Shown one piece after another: positions 1-9,540 of a stretch of DNA of 64,000 bases. The notes under the pieces are model-generated. The model was not told where the DNA came from. It made no database searches and saw only the letters and a program-made list of their open reading frames with translations. The position numbers and the translations under genes were made by a program. Each line of letters opens with the position of its first letter. Within the stretch, counting starts at the first letter, position 1. Source of the DNA: an uncultured Pirellulaceae bacterium (GTDB taxonomy: Bacteria > Planctomycetota > Planctomycetia > Pirellulales > Pirellulaceae); assembly GCA_937929805.1 (NCBI GenBank), contig CALFUT010000048.1, positions 1-64,000 on the forward strand. Direction: 5' to 3'.

Positions 1-30
1 TGCAATTTCACCGTTGTTTTTGCCGCAGTG

Positions 31-156
31 TGTCGTCGGGAGGGCGAGGCTCCGTCCGAGCCGCGCGGAGCAAAAAAGCTCAACCATCCACATGGGGCGG
101 ACGGAGCCTTCCCCTCCCAACATCGGTTTCATTCATCGAAAGTGGCGCTGTCCAAC
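31..156. repeat. GC-rich dispersed repeat, copy 1
   Basis: Imperfect inverted repeat built around GGCTCCGTCCGAGCC, with a mirrored GGGGCGGACGGAGCC half about 50 bases later, followed by a GTGGCGCTGTCCAACTAG tail. Related copies lie at 5414-5487 plus 6851-6960 (split by an insertion sequence) and at 21374-21512; the last shares the tail almost exactly. No convincing ORF lies in it. It looks like a REP- or MITE-like intergenic repeat. Confidence 0.75.
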
Positions 157-270
157 TAGGCTTTGTCTCAAAAGTCAAGTTTCAGGAACATTTGTGTAGC
201 CGGAGTCGACGGGCTTCGGAAAATCGACCGAACTCTGGCCAGTCCGGCTACGGTTTTGGGACAAAGCCTA
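157..270. repeat. 114-bp MITE-like inverted-repeat element
   Basis: The ends TAGGCTTTGTCTCAAAA (157-173) and TTTTGGGACAAAGCCTA (254-270) are inverted repeats with one mismatch. A second internal pair, TAGCCGGA (197-204) and TCCGGCTA (243-250), nests inside. It abuts the preceding repeat and lies about 110 bases upstream of the enolase start, so it is part of, or close to, the eno promoter region. Confidence 0.65.
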
Positions 271-358
271 GCTAATGTGCCGGGTTGGTGTGCCCTTTCG
301 AAAATCGTGGTTTTCGGCGACAATCTTTGGCTTAATTCAGGAATAACCCAACCCATAA

Positions 359-1675
<1,317 letters not shown>

Positions 1676-1738
1676 GCTTTTTGCCAAAATCCGCATGATC
1701 GAGTTTTCGATCATTTTGGATGACTGCCTTCGCGAGTA

Positions 1739-1768
1739 AAACGCCTTCCGTTCGGGAGGCGTTTTTTT
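1739..1768 (+). terminator. Rho-independent terminator of eno
   Basis: Stem ACGCCTTCC / GGGAGGCGT (one G-U pair) with a GTTC loop followed by seven T. A weaker perfect hairpin (ATGATCGA-GTTT-TCGATCAT, 1695-1714) lies between it and the enolase stop. Confidence 0.85.
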
Positions 1769-2073
1769 GTTGCTTTGGTTGGCGTGTTGGCCACTATTAG
1801 CGTATTTCCGCGAAACCACCGGTAGGAGGGAAGCCGGAATGAGTTGATGCGGATCGGGCAGTAACTCTTGATCTGCTGGTCGTTTACAATCGCTTTCCCG
1901 TTAGGTTTTGCGCCGCGTTTCAAACAGAATTGGTGAAAATGGATCGGCTTCTGAGCGATTCGACGCAGCGGCTTGAACCGGCTACAATGCGTGGCGATGG
2001 GGCGTTGCGATCTTTGAGGGAAGATCGATCGAGTCGAGAACTTTTCCACTAGTTTTACCACGATGAGTACACC
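1769..2073. other. Intergenic leader of the metalloprotease gene
   Basis: About 300 bases without a supported gene. It must hold the promoter of the downstream protease; no clear promoter consensus or Shine-Dalgarno was recognised. Confidence 0.5.
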
Positions 2074-3240
2074 ATGCACGCCGCCAAGAGTTTTCTCTTT
2101 TCGCTACTTATTTCTGTTTCGATTTCGTCCGCGATGATGGCTCAGGGCGTAGTGCTCGATTCAAACGGCCAGCCTGTGGTTCCCGTTCGGCCGCCGTCGC
2201 GGATCGTGACGATGCCGATTCTGGAAGGCGATGAGTTTCAGTTGGCTCCGACGCGAGTGAACCTGTTGGGATCGTTCAGCACCGTAGTCAATCCGGGAGC
2301 CACGTTTTCGGGTAACGCAGCGGCTCAAGCAGCCTTCGACCGCGCGTTGGATCAATGGGAAGCGTTTATTGGCGATCCGATCACGGTGAACTTTGATGTC
2401 GACTTTGGCATGCTTGGAGCTGGAACTTTGGCGACCGCCGCGCCTGTGTCGCTGTTCGCACCGTACGATACGATTCGAAATGCGATTGTTTTTGATGCTG
2501 ATAATGAGTCAGACGATGAAATCGCATTGTCACTTCCGTCAGCCGCTCAGTCGAGTTTTGACTTGCCGAACAACTTTACACTCAGTGGAAACTTGGAAGC
2601 GACCAAAGCCAATTTAAAGGCCTTGGGCTTCATGGGGCTTGATGCGATGTTCGGTGCGTCGGATGGCGTAATCACTTTTGGAACGGGAATTAATTTCGAT
2701 TTTGACAGTTCCGACGGAGTCACTCCCGGTACGATCGATTTTGAGTCCGTGGCGGCTCATGAGATTGGGCACATCCTTGGATTTGCAAGTGCGGTGGATT
2801 CGGTGGACTTTCTAACCAATGCCGGCGTGACCGACGCGTCGATTAACCCGACGCCGTTTGACCTTTATCGTTTCGAACAAGGCTCCGCCAACGACCCATC
2901 GACTGTCACTGAATTCACGACCTTTGCACGATCGTTGGTCCCCGGCAGCGACGATGTTTTTGACCAAGTTTTAACGGGGCCGGGGCAAACCGAGCTGCCG
3001 CTTTCTACGGGGGCGTTTACCGGAGACGGTCTGCAGGCGAGCCATTTTCAAGACAGTTTGGGCCTCGGGGCGTTGGATCCAACTTTGGGTGTTGGGCAGA
3101 CGTTCAGCGTCAACATCAACGACGCGCGCGTGTTGGACTTGATCGGGTATGAAGTGACCATTGCCGCCGTTCCCGAGCCGGGAATGTCTGTAGTCGCAAT
3201 GTTGTGTTGCGGAGTCGGCCTCTTGAAGCGGCGAAAGTAA
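2074..3240 (+). CDS. Secreted PEP-CTERM metalloprotease (NF038122-like)
   Basis: Predicted zinc metallopeptidase exported and then processed by the PEP-CTERM/exosortase route. Residues 1-24 form a signal peptide (MHAAKSFLFSLLISVSISS... ending AMMAQG). The zinc site is AAHEIGHILGFAS near residue 228, an HExxH followed by GF, as in the NF038122 family rather than classic metzincins with a third His. The C-terminus is VPEPGMSVVAMLCCGVGLL followed by KRRK, a typical PEP-CTERM sorting signal. The central part is Ala/Asp/Phe-rich and unassigned. It converges on the polysaccharide export gene, 48 bases away; PEP-CTERM sorting is known to be associated with exopolysaccharide loci. The family call is inferred from motifs. 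Confidence 0.85.
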   Translation: MHAAKSFLFSLLISVSISSAMMAQGVVLDSNGQPVVPVRPPSRIVTMPILEGDEFQLAPTRVNLLGSFSTVVNPGATFSGNAAAQAAFDRALDQWEAFIGDPITVNFDVDFGMLGAGTLATAAPVSLFAPYDTIRNAIVFDADNESDDEIALSLPSAAQSSFDLPNNFTLSGNLEATKANLKALGFMGLDAMFGASDGVITFGTGINFDFDSSDGVTPGTIDFESVAAHEIGHILGFASAVDSVDFLTNAGVTDASINPTPFDLYRFEQGSANDPSTVTEFTTFARSLVPGSDDVFDQVLTGPGQTELPLSTGAFTGDGLQASHFQDSLGLGALDPTLGVGQTFSVNINDARVLDLIGYEVTIAAVPEPGMSVVAMLCCGVGLLKRRK

Positions 3241-3288
3241 TATCTGCGGTTCAAGTATTTGGTTGCTCAAGGATCAGGCTCGGGTTTG

Positions 3289-4551
3289 TTACCGACCGAA
3301 CAACTGTTGGGCTCCAAACGTGTTGAAAACGCGAATCCCCGCGTTGGCTGCCCGTTGGCCCGGCTTGAACCGAAGTATCAACGTGTCGCCAGCAGCGACC
3401 GCGGGACGATGGCTCGCATCACTGATGGCGCGGTTCAGATCCACCAAGAAAGTTCGTTGCGAGCCGTCGGCCAAGCGGCGGACGACCAGCAGTTCGGTTG
3501 GTTGCACGGAGCCAGCGGCAACGCCGCCGTTTCCCCCAAACGATCCACCTGCCAACGCGACGGCTTCGACGACATCTAGTCGTTTGTCGCGAGGCAATGG
3601 GAATTCGCCGCCACGCAACAAGCCGCCGGTGTAATAGACTGCGGTCGGGCGAGCGTCCACGTACACGATGTCGCCGTCTGCAAGCCGCCGACTTTTCAGC
3701 TGAGCCGCTTTGGCACCAGTGTTTTCGCTGTCTGTGGAAATAGGAACAAGAAATTCGGTGCGAGTCGAATTGGTGTACCCTCGGTAGAAGCTGGCGTGAT
3801 GATCGGATGATCTTGGTGGCAAAGTTGAAATGGTTGATTGTTGTCCGCCGGAACGATTGGTTCGAGGAAAATGCGAGCCACGCACTTGAGTTGCCTGACG
3901 CGATTGACGGGCGTTCGCGGCGGCAGGTCTCGCGTTACGGGGGCTCTCTCGCGAAATTCGGATCAAAGACTTTGCGTTGATTCCGGGGATGCCGCCCGTT
4001 TGGATCAACGCGGTCAATAGATCATTATCACCAGCCGGAAGTTGTAGCCGAGTGCCGCGAGCACTCGAATCCGATCGATCGGTCACTCCGCCACGGAAGT
4101 TTATTGGTCGACTTGAAATCGCATCTTGGCGAATAACGGTGACTGATATGGTTCGTTTCCGAGCCAGCGTCACCATGATTCTGCTGTCGGCCGAGACAAT
4201 CGGAGTCTCGCCGCGGCGATAGGCCTCTTTGACCGCGCGTTCTGCTTGTTCGATCCTGAGGCCTTTTACATAGATTGGCTCAACCAAAGGCAGGGATAAC
4301 GTTCCGTTGTGGCGAACCACCGTACGGAAACCGATGGAGGGTGGCAGATCGCTTTCTGGTCCGGGCAACTGAACCGGTGGCGTCGAATCAATTTCCCCGA
4401 CGACACCCTCAACAAAGACGCCCAGCACATCGCCAGCAGACAAGCGATACGAGCCCTGCCCGTTCGCATCGGCAGTCGGAAATCCAAGATTAACGATCGA
4501 GATGGCGAACGAGACAACGAACGGTGATAGCCGATTGATTACACACTGCAT
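3289..4551 (-). CDS. Polysaccharide biosynthesis/export protein (Wza-like, SLBB)
   Basis: Periplasmic/outer-membrane component of capsule or exopolysaccharide export. After a signal peptide (MQCVINRLSPFVVSFAISI, cleaved near TADANG) comes YRLSAGDVLGVFVEG, the start of the Poly_export domain, with VVRHNGTLSLPLVEPIYV and a GLRIEQAERAVKEAY segment typical of Wza. A longer, Ser/Arg-rich linker follows, then an SLBB-like domain around VYYTGGLLRGGEFPLPRDK and LDVVEAVALAGG. The ATG at 4551 is preferred because extending to 4569 would need a TTG. No Wzc, Wzx or glycosyltransferase partners are adjacent, so it is an orphan export gene of about 420 residues. Confidence 0.85.
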   Translation of the reverse strand: MQCVINRLSPFVVSFAISIVNLGFPTADANGQGSYRLSAGDVLGVFVEGVVGEIDSTPPVQLPGPESDLPPSIGFRTVVRHNGTLSLPLVEPIYVKGLRIEQAERAVKEAYRRGETPIVSADSRIMVTLARKRTISVTVIRQDAISSRPINFRGGVTDRSDSSARGTRLQLPAGDNDLLTALIQTGGIPGINAKSLIRISRESPRNARPAAANARQSRQATQVRGSHFPRTNRSGGQQSTISTLPPRSSDHHASFYRGYTNSTRTEFLVPISTDSENTGAKAAQLKSRRLADGDIVYVDARPTAVYYTGGLLRGGEFPLPRDKRLDVVEAVALAGGSFGGNGGVAAGSVQPTELLVVRRLADGSQRTFLVDLNRAISDASHRPAVAAGDTLILRFKPGQRAANAGIRVFNTFGAQQLFGR

Positions 4552-4757
4552 GTTTGAAACTTGGGCCAAATCGAGAAATACCGTCTGTCGGATATTATTG
4601 GACCAGAGAGGCAGGATTTCAACGGCTTGCGTTTTCTATCCGAAACGCTGGCTGGCAAACCAACACGCGACCGCACGTTCGAATTGACGCGATTTCGAGC
4701 CTTTGCTAACGTCCGGAAAAGTTTCTGTAAAAGACCAACCCCTGTTTAGGAGTCGTC

Positions 4758-5330
4758 ATGAAGTCTGCAATTTTTCTGGTCGCGTCAGCCCTTGTTTTGA
4801 GCCTTTCTGTGCCAACGGCAGAGGCAGCCGAGGGCGGTGGTCCTGCGACGCTAAGCATTGGGCAAATGGAACTTGCAAAAAACGGGGTTGGTATCCGAAG
4901 CAAGATGATGCTGTCACTGTACGAGTGCTCGCTTTACCTACCTCAACACAGCAACAACTCGGCTGCCATCCTCGATTCGGATCAACCGATGGCAGTGCGA
5001 ATTGAGATTACTTCTCGGTTTGTCAGTCAATCAAAAATGATTGCCTCGCTCAATGACGGTTTCAAAAAATCGACCGGCGGAAACACGGCTTCGATATCAG
5101 CGGATATCAAGAAGTTCGGCGACTGCTTCTCTGACCCAATCAAAATGGGTGACGTTTTCGTTCTTGCCTATACGCCCGGTGGCGGTGTGGTCGTGTCCAA
5201 GAACAATCAGCCCAAAGGAACGGTCGGAGATCTGGCATTCAAGAAAGCGTTGATGGGGATTTGGATTGGTGACAACCCCGTCGACCAGAATCTTCGGACA
5301 GCGTTGTTGGGCGGTGCAAATCTTCGTTAG
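4758..5330 (+). CDS. Secreted chalcone isomerase-like protein
   Basis: Bacterial chalcone-isomerase-like family (Chalcone_3 type), 190 residues; the biochemical role in bacteria is not established. Signal peptide MKSAIFLVASALVLSLSVP cleaved near AEAAEG. Family features seen are KNGVGIRSKMMLSLYECSLYL near residues 35-55, a helical IASLNDGFKKS segment, and the closing FKKALMGIWIGDNPVDQNLR, the typical last motif. A good Shine-Dalgarno (TTAGGAG) sits eight bases before the ATG. It stands alone, 157 bases before an insertion sequence. Confidence 0.85.
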   Translation: MKSAIFLVASALVLSLSVPTAEAAEGGGPATLSIGQMELAKNGVGIRSKMMLSLYECSLYLPQHSNNSAAILDSDQPMAVRIEITSRFVSQSKMIASLNDGFKKSTGGNTASISADIKKFGDCFSDPIKMGDVFVLAYTPGGGVVVSKNNQPKGTVGDLAFKKALMGIWIGDNPVDQNLRTALLGGANLR

Positions 5331-5413
5331 CCGAAGATTCGAACTAATCGTGTTGGAGCGAGTTTAAACTCCCCTGCGCCAGTTCCTGATTTCGCCGTGG
5401 TTTCAAGGCGGTG

Positions 5414-5487
5414 TGTTGTCGGGAGGGCTAGGCTCCGTCCGAGCCAAGCGGAGTAAAAGTTCATCCATCGAAGTGGGGCGGACGGAG
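5414..5487. repeat. GC-rich dispersed repeat, copy 2, left part (cut by IS)
   Basis: Matches copy 1 closely (TCGGGAGGGCTAGGCTCCG, then GGGGCGGACGGAG) and stops exactly at the IS end. Joining 5487 to 6856 restores the repeat arm GGCGGACGGAGCCTCG. Confidence 0.8.
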
Positions 5488-5537
5488 TGTATGTGCCGGA
5501 GACATGGGTACCACCTGTTCGGGGACATAGGTTACAC
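5488..5537. repeat. IS481 left terminal inverted repeat
   Basis: Pairs with 6801-6850; roughly 35 of 50 positions agree by eye. Contains the tandem motifs GAGACATGGGTACC and GGACATAGGTTACAC. Confidence 0.85.
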
Positions 5538-5544
5538 CCTTAAT

Positions 5545-6759
5545 CTACTTAGTTTGCTCGCTATTTCCAGCCGCTGGGTTGAATCGAGCGCAGCGAGATT
5601 CAACCCAGCGGCTGGTGCGACTGACTTTCCCGGTGGCCTCGTCAAGACGACCAACAAGGAACCGGCAGTAATAGACGTCCCAGATGCCGGCGGTCTCTGT
5701 TGGGCTCAAACCGATAGGATGGTCGTTGAAGATCTCGCTGATCCGATAAACAGATCCCTTGAACTTAAACTGGCCGCCGTTGTTAGGGCGACGAGTTTCG
5801 AAGCGCGAGCTGTATTCATAAGGCCCCGAAGCGTCCTGAAAGCTTCTCTCACTGGCGACGTAACGACTCGCAGGAACATCCAGTTCTAAAGATTCATGTG
5901 GACGATCGTGGTTGTAACTCGTACGCCATGGATCAAAATTGGACTGGGTCTCTTGGAAGCTGCTGAACTGGCGACCTTGAAGACATTCCAACTTCAGGGT
6001 CCGATGGAAGCGTTCCAGTTTCCCGCGTCCCTGAGGATGGTAGGGCCTTCCGTGAATCACTTCGATGTCTTGTCTCATCAGCCAAAGTGAAAAACGCGTT
6101 TGCCGAACGTGACCGTGAGCTGTACCCCATGGATTACCGTTGTCCACGTAGATCGCTCGAGGAATTCCGTACTTTTCGAACACCTGACGCATCTGTCGTT
6201 GCACCGTCGGGCCGCGTTGGTTGGCACAAGCTCTCACACCCAGTGAGTAACGCGAGTGGTCGTCGAGAATCGTCAGTGGATAACACTTCCGTCCGCTCGA
6301 TAAAGCGAATTCACCCTTGAAGTCGACTTGCCACATGTCATTGGGCAAAGGGCGTTCAAAACGCTGCCAAGGAACGCTTGCCAAACTGCTCTGGTCATCA
6401 ATCAAACCATGGCGACGAAGGATCGTCGTGATCGTGCTGGCCGCAGGGACTTCTTGGTGACCAAGATCCTGAAGACGCCGACGGATCTTGCGACCACCCC
6501 ACGTCGGGTGGTCTTCCCGGACGCCCAGAACAAGTTCCTCAACCTCAGAGCAAGTTCGAGAGGGACTGCGACTAGGACGGCGAGAACGATCATGCAGCCC
6601 CGCTTCACCTTCCGCTTTCCAACGCTCGAGCCACTTAGCTCCCGTTTTGCGAGAAACACCAAAACGCCGACAAAGCGCCGATTTATTCGCGCCTTCGCAG
6701 CTCGCCAGTTTCACAAATTCCAACCGTTCTGACACGGGATCACATTCTTTCCAGCTCAT
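5545..6759 (-). CDS. IS481-family DDE transposase
   Basis: Cut-and-paste or copy-type DDE transposase of IS481, 404 residues. An N-terminal helix-turn-helix (NKSALCRRFGVSRKTGAKW, residues 26-45) is followed by a second helix-rich DNA-binding part with HPTWGGRKIRRRL and the rve integrase core. Catalytic residues are the Asp of MWQVDFKGEF, the Asp of IYVDNGNPW, and the Glu of QGRGKLERFHRTLK. The last about 20 codons are encoded by a palindrome (5567-5615) and end in WVESRCARFNPAAG plus NSEQTK, which looks like an acquired tail. The start is an ATG whose Shine-Dalgarno AAAGGAG is buried in a hairpin, implying low constitutive translation. Confidence 0.95.
   Translation of the reverse strand: MSWKECDPVSERLEFVKLASCEGANKSALCRRFGVSRKTGAKWLERWKAEGEAGLHDRSRRPSRSPSRTCSEVEELVLGVREDHPTWGGRKIRRRLQDLGHQEVPAASTITTILRRHGLIDDQSSLASVPWQRFERPLPNDMWQVDFKGEFALSSGRKCYPLTILDDHSRYSLGVRACANQRGPTVQRQMRQVFEKYGIPRAIYVDNGNPWGTAHGHVRQTRFSLWLMRQDIEVIHGRPYHPQGRGKLERFHRTLKLECLQGRQFSSFQETQSNFDPWRTSYNHDRPHESLELDVPASRYVASERSFQDASGPYEYSSRFETRRPNNGGQFKFKGSVYRISEIFNDHPIGLSPTETAGIWDVYYCRFLVGRLDEATGKVSRTSRWVESRCARFNPAAGNSEQTK
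5567..5615. repeat. 19-bp perfect palindrome inside the transposase 3' end
   Basis: CCAGCCGCTGGGTTGAATC (5567-5585) is exactly complementary to GATTCAACCCAGCGGCTGG (5597-5615), with an 11-base loop. It is translated as part of the transposase tail. No T-run follows, so it is not a normal intrinsic terminator. Confidence 0.9.
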
Positions 6760-6788
6760 TATTGTGGCTCCTTTGGAGCCACAATAAT
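6758..6788 (-). promoter_or_regulatory. RBS-sequestering hairpin of the transposase mRNA
   Basis: On the minus strand a perfect 14-bp stem, ATTATTGTGGCTCC / GGAGCCACAATAAT, closes on an AAA loop. The Shine-Dalgarno AAAGGAG occupies the loop and 3' arm, and the stem base contains the first two bases of the start codon. Such structures are known in other insertion sequences to block translation of read-through transcripts. Confidence 0.8.
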
Positions 6789-6800
6789 TAAGACCAAAAT

Positions 6801-6850
6801 GTGATACCCATGTCTCCGAACACCTGTAACCTATCTCCCCGGTCTGTACA
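6801..6850. repeat. IS481 right terminal inverted repeat
   Basis: Counterpart of 5488-5537; the reverse complement starts TGTACAGACCGGGGAGATAG. It ends exactly at the target duplication CGGAG. Confidence 0.85.
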
Positions 6851-6960
6851 CGGAGCCTCGACCCTCCCGAGGGTGCAATTAACCAACATGCGTTTCAATC
6901 CGCATGGCTCGGACGGAGCCTCGGCCCTCCCGCACGTGCAACCCTCCCGAGCACGTGATC
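6851..6960. repeat. GC-rich dispersed repeat, copy 2 right part plus a second arm
   Basis: CGGAGCCTCGACCCTCCCGAG continues the repeat interrupted by the IS. A further arm GGCTCGGACGGAGCCTCGGC follows at about 6909, so two repeat arms are side by side. Confidence 0.7.
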
Positions 6961-7064
6961 AAACAACGGACGGCCCAACCAAAACGCAACCATTTTCTCA
7001 AAGGTCACGTATCAGAAAAAGTGTTTCAATTCAGGCAGGGGAGGTGAAAAGAATTTTCTAGTGT

Positions 7065-7247
7065 TTAGATTCTGTTACGCGTTTTTTCGTGTTTTCCGAG
7101 GCCTTTGTTCTTCTTGATTGGGTAGAGTTTGTTAGGCCTGCGACTTCTTCGCCACTGCTTCCGGTCGCTGTTTTTGAAACGAGTAAATCGCTGGCGGATT
7201 TTCTGTGAAGTAACTCGATCGAAGAGTGCTCCAAAGGTTGCCAGCAA
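7065..7247 (-). CDS. Possible small, very basic protein
   Basis: A 60-codon ORF rich in Lys and Arg (for example RRPNKLYPIKKNKGLGKHEK), downstream of accC on the same strand. No family is recognised, no Shine-Dalgarno is evident, and an overlapping 90-codon frame (7058-7330) has equal standing. It may be noncoding. The rest of 6961-7428 shows nothing recognisable. Confidence 0.2.
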   Translation of the reverse strand: MLATFGALFDRVTSQKIRQRFTRFKNSDRKQWRRSRRPNKLYPIKKNKGLGKHEKTRNRI

Positions 7248-7428
7248 ACTGGTGAAGGTGCCTCGGCCTCGATCTCGATCTCCATGGCGTGCTTTGAAAC
7301 AACCGAACAGCTCTGGGATTCTCGGTGCACTCTGTGTCGAAACTCTTACTTGGTAGCTAGTCGGGCCGGGATAGAATCGGTGTCTTCGGGTTTTGAAGAC
7401 ACATTTGAAATTCGCAGCAATTCCACGC

Positions 7429-8769
7429 CTACATCATGTTCCGTTCGACCCATTTCGTGTCGACTTTGCCGTTGGCGAAGTCAGGATGCTCAAGCACTTT
7501 GCGTTGGAAGTCGATCGTGGTCTGAATGCCTTCGACGCGGAGTTCGGCCAACGCGTTTAGCATGCACGTGATGGCTTGTTCGCGAGTCGGTTGGTGGACG
7601 ATCAGCTTGCCGATCATCGAATCGTAGTAAGGCGGGACGCTGTAGCCCGCGTGGACATGCGAGTCGAAACGGACACCAAGACCGCCAGGAATCAGGATCT
7701 GTTCGACGGTCCCTGGGCAGGGTGCGAAGTTGCGATCTGGATCTTCGGCGTTGATGCGGCACTCGATCGAGGCACCGTTGCAGGGAATGTCATCTTGCGT
7801 GAAAGGCAGTTTCTGGCCTGATGCGACCAAGATTTGCTGTTGGATCAAATCGATGCCGGTCACCATTTCGGAGACGGGATGTTCAACCTGAATCCGGGCG
7901 TTGACCTCGATAAAGTAAAAGTTGTTGTCCTTGTCGACAATGAACTCGACCGTGGCCGCGTTATCGTAGTCGGCGTGCTTAATCATGCGGACGGCAGCGT
8001 CGCAGATGTCTTTGCGGACGTTGGGTGGTAGCGTCGGAGCCGGGCTCTCTTCAATCAACTTTTGGTGGCGGCGTTGGGTTGAACAATCTCGTTCCCAAAG
8101 GTGTACCACGTTGCCGTGCTTGTCGGCGATGATTTGAACTTCGACGTGACGAGGCAACTCGACAAACTTTTCTAGGTAGACACTCCCATCGCCAAACGCG
8201 GCTTTCGCTTCGGTGGCGGCTTGATCAAGTGCCGTTTTGAGTGATTCGTCGTCCGTGGCGACTCGCATTCCTTTTCCACCGCCACCCGCTGACGCTTTCA
8301 CCAGCACGGGATACCCAATTTCACGGGCGACTTTCAGTCCCTCTTTTTCTTCGGTGATCAAGCCGGGGCTGCCGGGAACGACGGGAACTTCGGCTTTGCG
8401 AGCCAAAGCACGGGCCTTATTTTTGTCGCCCAACATGTCCATCGCTTGAGGTGTAGGACCGATGAAGTCGATGTTCGAATCGCGACACACTTCATTGAAG
8501 TGCGAGTTTTCCGCAAGGAAGCCATAGCCGGGGTGAATGGCTTCGGCGTCCGCAATTTCGGCGGCACTAATAATTTGGTCAATACGAAGGTAGCTGTCCG
8601 ACGAGCGAGGGTTACCCACGCAGTAGGCTTCGTCGGCAAGCTCCAGATACTTACTGCCTCGATCGGCTTCACTAAAGATGGCGACCGACTCGATGCCCAG
8701 TTGTTTGCAGGCTCGAATGACTCGAAGAGCAATTTCGCCTCGGTTGGCGATCAGAATTCGTTTGTACAT
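7429..8769 (-). CDS. accC: Biotin carboxylase subunit of acetyl-CoA carboxylase
   Basis: Carboxylates the biotin of AccB with bicarbonate and ATP, the first half-reaction of fatty acid synthesis. The 446-residue length fits AccC. It starts [20 protein letters not shown], contains [10 protein letters not shown] near residue 83, the glycine-rich ATP loop [14 protein letters not shown] near 159, and the catalytic [14 protein letters not shown] near 286. It is the last gene of an M24 peptidase-accB-accC operon on the minus strand. The 195-base gap to accB is unusual, and the leader consists of a tandem 14-bp repeat ending seven bases before the ATG, with no Shine-Dalgarno. Confidence 0.98.
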   Translation of the reverse strand: MYKRILIANRGEIALRVIRACKQLGIESVAIFSEADRGSKYLELADEAYCVGNPRSSDSYLRIDQIISAAEIADAEAIHPGYGFLAENSHFNEVCRDSNIDFIGPTPQAMDMLGDKNKARALARKAEVPVVPGSPGLITEEKEGLKVAREIGYPVLVKASAGGGGKGMRVATDDESLKTALDQAATEAKAAFGDGSVYLEKFVELPRHVEVQIIADKHGNVVHLWERDCSTQRRHQKLIEESPAPTLPPNVRKDICDAAVRMIKHADYDNAATVEFIVDKDNNFYFIEVNARIQVEHPVSEMVTGIDLIQQQILVASGQKLPFTQDDIPCNGASIECRINAEDPDRNFAPCPGTVEQILIPGGLGVRFDSHVHAGYSVPPYYDSMIGKLIVHQPTREQAITCMLNALAELRVEGIQTTIDFQRKVLEHPDFANGKVDTKWVERNMM

Positions 8770-8776
8770 AAAACAG

Positions 8777-8804
8777 TTTTCAGTGTTCAGTTTTCAGTGT
8801 TCAG
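8777..8804. repeat. Perfect tandem 14-bp repeat in the accC leader
   Basis: TTTTCAGTGTTCAG occurs twice back to back on the plus strand (8777-8790, 8791-8804), with a further partial unit CAG on the accC side. On the accC mRNA this is CTGAACACTGAAAA twice, just before the start codon. Confidence 0.9.
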
Positions 8805-8964
8805 GAAATCCCGTGTTTCCGCTCTCTCCGCCCGTCGTCCCGTCTCCCCAAGCATGCTGATTTCGGGGTCTCTCAGCGTCGAGCGTCAGGGCAGCTAAGT
8901 CCAATTTTTGTCCTGTCAACTGACAAGCAAGGAAAGCCGCGCGGGAATTATATCGTCGATCGAA

Positions 8965-9456
8965 CTAGTTGGGCACGACTTTGAACAACGGCTTGTTGTT
9001 GTCGACGGGGTCCTCGTTGTTAACTAAGCACTCGACAATCTTGCCCGAAACTCCAGCAGGAATTTCGTTGAACATTTTCATCGCTTCGACCAAGCACACG
9101 ATCGTGTCAGGTGTGACGGTGTCGCCAACTTTGACAAAGTCATCGGCATCGGGTTTGGGGCGACTGTAGAACGTGCCGATGGTTGGGCTTTTGATGTAGG
9201 TTGCATTGTCATCTGCGGCGGGAGCAGCTGCGGGTGCGGCAGCCGGAGCCGCAGCAGCGACCGGGGCAGCGGCAACGGCAGGCGGTGGTGATGCGTAGCT
9301 GACAACCGGAGCGTCGCCGGGCCCTCTTTTCAAACGAATGCGTTCTTCGGCATGTTGCAGATCGACTTCGCGGAGTTCGTGCTCCTGCATTAGTTCGATC
9401 AACTCGCGAATTTTCGCCACATCAAACACAGACGATACTTGCTTATCCTTGCTCAT
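8965..9456 (-). CDS. accB: Biotin carboxyl carrier protein of acetyl-CoA carboxylase
   Basis: Carries the biotin that shuttles the carboxyl group between AccC and the carboxyltransferase. 163 residues: a short N-terminal helix region, a flexible Ala/Pro linker (residues 52-82, PAAAPAAAPAADD type) and the C-terminal biotinyl domain with the modified lysine in VEAMKMFNEIPAG near residue 129. It ends NNKPLFKVVPN, as the family does. It lies 84 bases after the upstream peptidase gene and 195 bases before accC, in one transcriptional direction. Confidence 0.97.
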   Translation of the reverse strand: MSKDKQVSSVFDVAKIRELIELMQEHELREVDLQHAEERIRLKRGPGDAPVVSYASPPPAVAAAPVAAAAPAAAPAAAPAADDNATYIKSPTIGTFYSRPKPDADDFVKVGDTVTPDTIVCLVEAMKMFNEIPAGVSGKIVECLVNNEDPVDNNKPLFKVVPN

Positions 9457-9540
9457 CGGGAAAGGTTGCTCCGGAGGCCGTTAAAATTCCTGTTGCTATC
9501 TAATGACCGCTCGGACAAACTCCGGTCCTGCGGCTAAAAA

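Larger units (their letters stand above)
5488..6850 (-). mobile_element. IS481-family insertion sequence, 1363 bp, with 5-bp target duplication
   Basis: The element begins TGTATGTGCCGG and ends with the complement of TGTACAGACCGG. The terminal 50 bases (5488-5537 and 6801-6850) are imperfect inverted repeats, each containing two GA-CAT-GGTTAC-like motifs about 22 bases apart, the likely transposase binding sites. CGGAG at 5483-5487 is repeated at 6851-6855 as target site duplication. It carries one transposase gene without frameshift, so it may still be active. Confidence 0.92.

Noticed and set aside
6758-6788. Terminator of an upstream gene
   Set aside because: No T-run, and the stem contains the transposase Shine-Dalgarno, so a translational role fits better.
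8777-8804. CRISPR repeat
   Set aside because: Two adjacent 14-mers with no spacer are a tandem repeat, not an array. No CRISPR array was found anywhere.
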